The notes under the pieces: generated by a model
The model's input: the letters and a program-made list of their open reading frames with translations, nothing else
The model's database searches: none
Told to the model about the DNA's origin: nothing
Source: CAZKHG01 sp964552655
GTDB lineage: Bacteria; Bacteroidota; Bacteroidia; Bacteroidales; Tenuifilaceae
Direction: 5' to 3'
Assembly: GCA_964552655.1 (NCBI GenBank)
Contig: CAZKHG010000006.1
Coordinates: forward strand, 1 to 64,000
DNA: 64,000 nt
Shown here: positions 59,510 through 64,000 of the stretch, one piece after another
Numbering within the stretch: the first letter of the stretch is position 1
Layout: every line of letters begins with the position of its first letter
Program-made: the position numbers and the translations under genes

Positions 59510-59517
59510 TATCTTTG
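59510..59517 (+). promoter_or_regulatory. -7 element of pgk
   Basis: TATCTTTG, 31-38 bases before the ATG at 59548. It lies after the in-frame start at 59482 and so supports the later ATG. A TTG at 59482-59484 is 25 bases away, longer than the consensus spacing. Confidence 0.5.
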
Positions 59518-59547
59518 TTTTCAATTAAACAAACCAAATCAAATTAT

Positions 59548-60807
59548 ATGTATAAAATTGATTCATACAACTTTAACGGGAAAAAAGCGATAATTCGTGT
59601 TGATTTTAACGTTCCGTTAAACAAAAAAACTTTCGAAGTAACTGATGATACCCGAATCCGAGGGGCATTGCCTACAATCAATAAAATTTTAAAAGATGGT
59701 GGTTCTGTTATCCTGATGTCGCACCTGGGGCGACCTGAAGGGGTTGAGGCAAAATATTCCCTCAAGCCTGTAATACCGGTTCTGTCAAAATTACTTGGTG
59801 GGAAAGAGGTAAAATTTGCCGATGATTGCATGGGAGAATCTGCCAAAAAACTTTCTGCTGAACTCAAACCCGGAGAAGTGCTGTTGCTTGAAAACCTGAG
59901 ATATTATGCCGAGGAGGAAGGCAAACCCCGGCTTCCGGAAACAGCCTCCGAAGAGGAGAAAAAAGCAGCAAAAGCTGAGCTAAAGGAAAAACAAAAAGCC
60001 TTTTTGTCCCAAATGGCCAGCTACGCCACCTGCTATGTAAACGATGCCTTTGGTACAGCCCACCGCGCCCATGCCTCAACCACACTTATTGCTCAGCACT
60101 TTCCAAACGACAATATGTTTGGCTACCTGATTGAGAGCGAACTGAAGGCAATGGACAAAGTTTTAAAACAATCCGAAAAGCCTTTTACAGCAATCATGGG
60201 CGGTGCAAAGGTTTCTGATAAGATTCTGCTGATTGAAAATCTTTTATCAAAGGTTGATAACCTGATAATTGGCGGTGGAATGACCTACACTTTTATCAAG
60301 GCTCAGGGCGGAAAAATTGGCAAATCCCTTTGCGAAGAGGATAAGCTGGAATTAGCTTTAGATATTCTTAAAAAGGCCAAAGAAAAAGGGGTTAATGTTT
60401 ACCTTCCTGTTGATGCTGTCAACGCCGATGCATTTGATGCCAATGCCAATACTCAGCTCAGCAAAATTAACACCACACCCGATGGCTGGATGGGTTTAGA
60501 TATAGGAGAGGAAACAATCCAACTTTTTTCAAAAGTAATTGAAGCCTCAAAAACAATTCTCTGGAATGGCCCAATGGGTGTATTTGAGATGGAAAAGTTT
60601 GCAAAAGGAACCGGTGCTGTTGCCCAGGCTATTGCCAAAGCCACAGAAAAAGGGGCGTTTAGCCTTATTGGTGGCGGTGATTCTGTTGCAGCCATCAACT
60701 CGCTTGGACTGGCCAATAAAGTCAGCTATGTTTCTACCGGTGGTGGTGCCATGCTGGAATATATGGAGGGGAAAGAACTTCCTGGTATTAAGGCGATTAG
60801 AGGATAG
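59548..60807 (+). CDS. pgk: Phosphoglycerate kinase
   Basis: 419 residues from ATG 59548. RVDFNVPLNK (substrate loop), ILMSHLGRPEGVEAKYSL, ENLRYYAEEEGKPRLPETAS, YVNDAFGTAHRAHASTTLIA, FTAIMGGAKVSDKILLIENL and GGGDSVAAIN (nucleotide end) are all in order. Between 135 and 155 there is a glutamate/lysine-rich insertion (SEEEKKAAKAELKEKQKAF) typical of the Bacteroidota enzyme. It makes ATP and 3-phosphoglycerate in glycolysis, cytosolic. A terminator follows about 45 bases after the stop. Confidence 0.97.
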   Translation: MYKIDSYNFNGKKAIIRVDFNVPLNKKTFEVTDDTRIRGALPTINKILKDGGSVILMSHLGRPEGVEAKYSLKPVIPVLSKLLGGKEVKFADDCMGESAKKLSAELKPGEVLLLENLRYYAEEEGKPRLPETASEEEKKAAKAELKEKQKAFLSQMASYATCYVNDAFGTAHRAHASTTLIAQHFPNDNMFGYLIESELKAMDKVLKQSEKPFTAIMGGAKVSDKILLIENLLSKVDNLIIGGGMTYTFIKAQGGKIGKSLCEEDKLELALDILKKAKEKGVNVYLPVDAVNADAFDANANTQLSKINTTPDGWMGLDIGEETIQLFSKVIEASKTILWNGPMGVFEMEKFAKGTGAVAQAIAKATEKGAFSLIGGGDSVAAINSLGLANKVSYVSTGGGAMLEYMEGKELPGIKAIRG

Positions 60808-60852
60808 TCTAAATAAATTTTCAAGCACAAAGCGCTCATAGTACACACTGAG

Positions 60853-60885
60853 ACCACAAAGTAAAAATTCTTTGTGGTTTTAGTT
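60853..60885 (+). terminator. Rho-independent terminator of pgk
   Basis: Perfect 9-bp stem ACCACAAAG / CTTTGTGGT with an 8-base loop, followed by TTTAGTTTT. It ends the pgk transcript; the T run is interrupted but long. Confidence 0.75.
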
Positions 60886-60953
60886 TTAAGTACTGTATTC
60901 TAAGTGGTTAATTTTTTAAATCAAGATTACAGCTATTCCCGTTATTTTGGAAA

Positions 60954-61940
60954 ATGATTAGTTTGGAAAATCAGATATTCTCCATTAAAAATAAAAAAGA
61001 TTTTGAAGAACTTGCCCTAGAGGTTTTTCGATTTCAATACAACCATGTTGATGTTTATAATGAATACCTTAAATTTCTTAAAATAAATCCAGATGAGGTT
61101 AACACCATCAATCGGATTCCGTTTCTCCCAATTCAGTTCTTTAAAACTCGAGAAATTATTGCAAAAGATCATACCCCAGTGATAACTTTTACCAGTAGCG
61201 GGACTACCGGTGCTGAAACCAGTAAACACCTGATTGCCAATCCCAAAATTTATATTGATAGCTTTACCCATTCGTTCAGGTTCTTCTATGGTGACCCTGC
61301 TGACTATTGCATTTTAGCTTTGCTCCCTTCATATCTGGAACGCCAAGGCTCGTCTTTGGTTTATATGGTTAAAGAGTTGATAAGCCAGACGAGTGATTCA
61401 ATGAGTGGTTTCCATTTAAATGACCACAAAAATTTGGCAAAAACATTAAATGAGCTTGAATCGAGAAACCAAAAAACAATCCTGATCGGTGTTACATTCG
61501 CACTGCTGGAATTTTCAGAAAAATATCAGCTCAACCTGAAAAATACATTGATTATGGAAACCGGTGGGATGAAAGGGCGAAGAAAAGAGATAACCAGAGA
61601 GGAACTCCATGCCTTACTTTGTGAAAAATTTGGGGTAAATGAGATTCATTCCGAATACGGAATGACGGAACTCCTTTCTCAGGCATATTCAAAGGGCAAT
61701 GGGATTTTTAAATGCCCTCCCTGGATGAATATAGAAATACGTGACCCATACGATCCGCTTACCCTATTCCCAGAAGGCCGAAGTGGCGGAATAAACATAA
61801 TTGATCTGGCTAATTTGTATTCCTGCTCTTTTATTCAAACCGACGACCTGGGAAAGAAAAACAGCGACGGGTCATTTGAGGTTATCGGACGATTGGAAGG
61901 ATCCCAGCTCCGTGGGTGTAATATGCTAATTTTTAGTTGA
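60954..61940 (+). CDS. LuxE-like acyl-protein synthetase/acyltransferase
   Basis: 328 residues. VITFTSSGTTGAETSKHLIA is the adenylate-forming phosphate loop, HSFRFFYGDPADYCILALLP, SSLVYMVKELI and MMETGG-like sequence (LIMETGGMKGRRKEITREEL) follow, with GVNEIHSEYGMTELLSQAYS near the C-terminal third and IQTDDLGKK as the adenylate aspartate site. This matches the LuxE family (PF04443), which activates an acyl group and transfers it, in luminous bacteria from LuxD to LuxC. No lux genes are present here. The acceptor in Bacteroidota is unknown. It lies alone between pgk and parE. Confidence 0.85.
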   Translation: MISLENQIFSIKNKKDFEELALEVFRFQYNHVDVYNEYLKFLKINPDEVNTINRIPFLPIQFFKTREIIAKDHTPVITFTSSGTTGAETSKHLIANPKIYIDSFTHSFRFFYGDPADYCILALLPSYLERQGSSLVYMVKELISQTSDSMSGFHLNDHKNLAKTLNELESRNQKTILIGVTFALLEFSEKYQLNLKNTLIMETGGMKGRRKEITREELHALLCEKFGVNEIHSEYGMTELLSQAYSKGNGIFKCPPWMNIEIRDPYDPLTLFPEGRSGGINIIDLANLYSCSFIQTDDLGKKNSDGSFEVIGRLEGSQLRGCNMLIFS

Positions 61941-62175
61941 TTAAAAAATATTTTTTTGTTTTGCTGATAATCAATGATCAATATTAACAGGCAATACCCT
62001 TATTTTGAATTAATTTCCTTTATTCAAAAAACTTGAAAATCACCAGAACAGCTCTATAACTCCTGAACTTAGAATTTTCAATTTTAACATTTCCTTAAAC
62101 TTCACGGTTTATAAATCATTGGAGCCTGTTGATATCTAAATCCCGCAAGTTTCGTATTGCGCGTGAATAATTATT

Positions 62176-62183
62176 TATTTTTG
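62176..62183 (+). promoter_or_regulatory. -7 element of parE
   Basis: TATTTTTG, 22-29 bases before the ATG at 62206. TTG at 62157-62159 with a 16-base spacer is a possible but short -33. Confidence 0.5.
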
Positions 62184-62205
62184 CACCAAATTTTTTGATA
62201 GCACT

Positions 62206-64000
62206 ATGGATGCTGGTTATTCCGAAGATAGCATAAAAACACTCGATTGGCGAGAGCATATTCGTCGCCGTCCCGGGATGTATATCGGCAAGCTTGGCGA
62301 TGGATCGCTGCCCGATGATGGCATTTACATCCTGTTGAAAGAGGTGTTTGATAACTCCGTTGATGAATACATGATGGGGTTCGGGAAAAGCATTGACCTT
62401 TCCATTACAGACAAAAAGGTTATTATCCGCGATTACGGTCGTGGAATACCGTTGGGAAAACTTCTGGATGTGGTATCGAAAATGAACACCGGTGCCAAGT
62501 ACGATTCAAAGGTGTTCAAGAAATCTGTAGGTTTGAATGGTGTGGGAATCAAGGCAGTTAACGCATTATCATCCGATTTTAAAATTCAAAGCATCCGGGA
62601 AGGACAAGGGAAAGAAGTTTTATTCTCTTCAGGCGAACTTATCTCTGAAAAGGAAATTCATGTAAATGGCCATCCAAACGGAACAATTGTTGAGTTTACT
62701 CCCGATGAGGCTATTTTCGGTAAGTATAGCTATCAGAACGATTACGTTGAAACAATGCTCCGTAACTACTCTTATTTGAACACAGGGCTGATAATCAACT
62801 ATAACGATAATAAATTTTATTCAAAGGGAGGGTTGCTCGACCTTTTAAACGAAAACATGTCAGGGGAAGGGCTTTACCCAATTGTCCACCTTAAAGCAGA
62901 GGATATAGAGTTGGCGTTTACGCATGGAACAGGGTATGGTGAAGATTATTACACCTTTGTAAACGGACAGCATACAACCCAGGGAGGTACACATTTGGCT
63001 GCATTCCGCGAGGCATTTGTAAATGCTATCCGGGGATTTTACAAAAAGGATTTTGATGCATCGGATATTCGTACCTCAATTATATGTGCACTGAGCGTCA
63101 GAATTGAGGATCCGGTTTTTGAATCCCAAACCAAAACCAAGCTGGGCAGCAAGGATATGAGCCCCGAAGGGCCTTCGGTGCGTCAGTTCATCGGTGATTT
63201 TGTTAGAACGGCTGTTGACAACTACCTGCACCAAAACGCAGAAACAGCCCAAATCCTTCTGCAAAAGATCATTGATTCTGAAAAAGAGCGCAAAGCAATA
63301 TCAGGCATAAAGAAGCTTGCCAAGGAGAGGGCTAAAAAAGCCAACCTGCATAATAAAAAACTCAGGGATTGCCGCATTCACTACAACTCCAGCGATGAAA
63401 AGCACGAGGAAACCACCCTTTTCATCACCGAGGGAGATTCTGCCAGCGGATCAATCACCAAATCAAGGGATGTAAACACCCAGGCCGTATTCTCCCTTAA
63501 AGGGAAACCGCTTAACACTTACGGGCTAACCAAAAAAGTGGTTTACGAGAACGAGGAGTTCAACCTGCTTCAGGCTGCACTCAATATTGAAGATGATATG
63601 GAGAACCTTAGGTACAACAAGGTTGTAATTGCCACCGATGCTGATGTGGACGGAATGCACATCCGGTTGCTGCTTATCACCTTCTTCCTGCAATTCTTCC
63701 CTGACCTGATCAGACAGGAACATCTTTTTATCCTTCAAACACCTTTGTTCCGGGTGAGAAATAAGAAAAAAACGAGCTACTGTTACACGTTAAGCGAAAA
63801 AGAAAAAGCCATACATGAACTTGGTCCAAACCCCGAGATAACCAGGTTTAAAGGGCTTGGAGAGATTTCGCCTGATGAGTTCAAATATTTTATTGGCGAG
63901 GATATTCGCCTCGACCCTGTAAGGCTTACCCGCGATGATACCGTTCAGGATCTGCTCAACTTTTATATGGGCAAAAATACCCCTGAACGACAAGAATTTA
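62206..64000 (+). CDS. parE: DNA topoisomerase IV subunit B, N-terminal part
   Basis: About 598 residues in frame to the window edge; the end is outside. The GHKL ATPase part gives HIRRRPGMYIGKLGDGSL, LKEVFDNSVDEYMMGFGKS, IRDYGRGIPLGKLLDVVSK and GLNGVGIKAVNALSSDFK. QTKTKLGSKDM is the QTK loop. The TOPRIM domain has TLFITEGDSASGSITKSR (about residue 409) and VVIATDADVDGMHIRLLL (about 479), then RFKGLGEISPDEFKYF. With ParA-type partner ParC it decatenates daughter chromosomes. ParE rather than GyrB is preferred for the short spacing and the Bacteroidota ParE signature, but no partner is visible. Confidence 0.93.
   Translation, partial: MDAGYSEDSIKTLDWREHIRRRPGMYIGKLGDGSLPDDGIYILLKEVFDNSVDEYMMGFGKSIDLSITDKKVIIRDYGRGIPLGKLLDVVSKMNTGAKYDSKVFKKSVGLNGVGIKAVNALSSDFKIQSIREGQGKEVLFSSGELISEKEIHVNGHPNGTIVEFTPDEAIFGKYSYQNDYVETMLRNYSYLNTGLIINYNDNKFYSKGGLLDLLNENMSGEGLYPIVHLKAEDIELAFTHGTGYGEDYYTFVNGQHTTQGGTHLAAFREAFVNAIRGFYKKDFDASDIRTSIICALSVRIEDPVFESQTKTKLGSKDMSPEGPSVRQFIGDFVRTAVDNYLHQNAETAQILLQKIIDSEKERKAISGIKKLAKERAKKANLHNKKLRDCRIHYNSSDEKHEETTLFITEGDSASGSITKSRDVNTQAVFSLKGKPLNTYGLTKKVVYENEEFNLLQAALNIEDDMENLRYNKVVIATDADVDGMHIRLLLITFFLQFFPDLIRQEHLFILQTPLFRVRNKKKTSYCYTLSEKEKAIHELGPNPEITRFKGLGEISPDEFKYFIGEDIRLDPVRLTRDDTVQDLLNFYMGKNTPERQEF

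Noticed and set aside
60818..60885. CACAAAG-rich sequence after pgk as an interspersed repeat
   Set aside because: Only one full hairpin is seen in the window; weaker similar stretches near 6410 and 8930 do not align well, so it is kept only as a terminator.

Overview
The window is chromosomal DNA of a bacterium of the phylum Bacteroidota, most likely class Bacteroidia. Evidence read directly: promoters of the TTTG-N19-21-TAnnTTTG type; few Shine-Dalgarno sequences; type IX secretion genes (a C-terminal CHU_C/type B sorting domain protein next to a PorP/SprF gene); the gliding lipoprotein GldH; a GH92 mannosidase; DUF4296; and a CreD operon of the Bacteroidota kind. It holds about 47 protein genes, no rRNA, tRNA, CRISPR array, insertion sequence or phage gene that I could find, and looks like housekeeping chromosome with a few lineage-specific islands.

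Layout. 0-0.9 kb: end of a cyclic-2,3-diphosphoglycerate-synthetase-like GTPase. 1.0-3.4 kb: membrane protein, winged-helix regulator and CreD, with a repeated operator-like dyad in front of the first and third genes and near-identical hairpins at both ends. 3.4-10.1 kb (minus): GH92 alpha-mannosidase, GH2 beta-mannosidase and a ROK sugar kinase, a compact mannoside-degrading unit without SusC/SusD. 10.2-15.8 kb: rnr, cysS, trpS, rbfA. 15.8-21.3 kb (plus): methyltransferase, LolC/E-type permease, a membrane-tethered AraC regulator, then an operator-like array and a three-gene unit (lipoprotein barrel, flavodoxin with a lipoprotein-like leader, DUF6544-like protein).

21.3-37.2 kb is all minus strand: a PutP symporter, a MurG-like glycosyltransferase, a radical SAM protein, an amidohydrolase, a DUF4296 lipoprotein, PorP/SprF and a 3101-residue adhesin. 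The adhesin is the most striking object. Seven repeats of about 93 residues are followed by 23 SprB-type repeats of about 81 residues. Both arrays grew by duplication of three-repeat blocks, and the SprB array shows a period-three change in cysteine placement.

37.7-49 kb: PAP2-like membrane protein, rpoN, asnS, two uncharacterised exported proteins, a cupin, ubiX, and a minus-strand run comF, DUF2147, rlpA/SPOR, barrel protein, thiamine-binding-like protein and Ig-like surface protein. 49-53.4 kb (plus): Ca/Na antiporter, membrane protein and AsmA-family protein. 53.6 kb: a small five-cysteine protein under its own promoter. 53.9-59.4 kb (minus): nifU-like, mrp, alkyltransferase-like, trmB, gldH, ricT, holB. 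59.5 kb to the end (plus): pgk, a LuxE-like acyl-protein synthetase, and parE cut by the window edge.

The genes that work together most clearly are adhesin plus PorP/SprF plus GldH (type IX secretion and surface display), the two mannosidases plus ROK kinase (glycan to hexose phosphate), and Mrp plus NifU (iron-sulfur delivery). All functional calls rest on reading motifs by eye; no database search was run.
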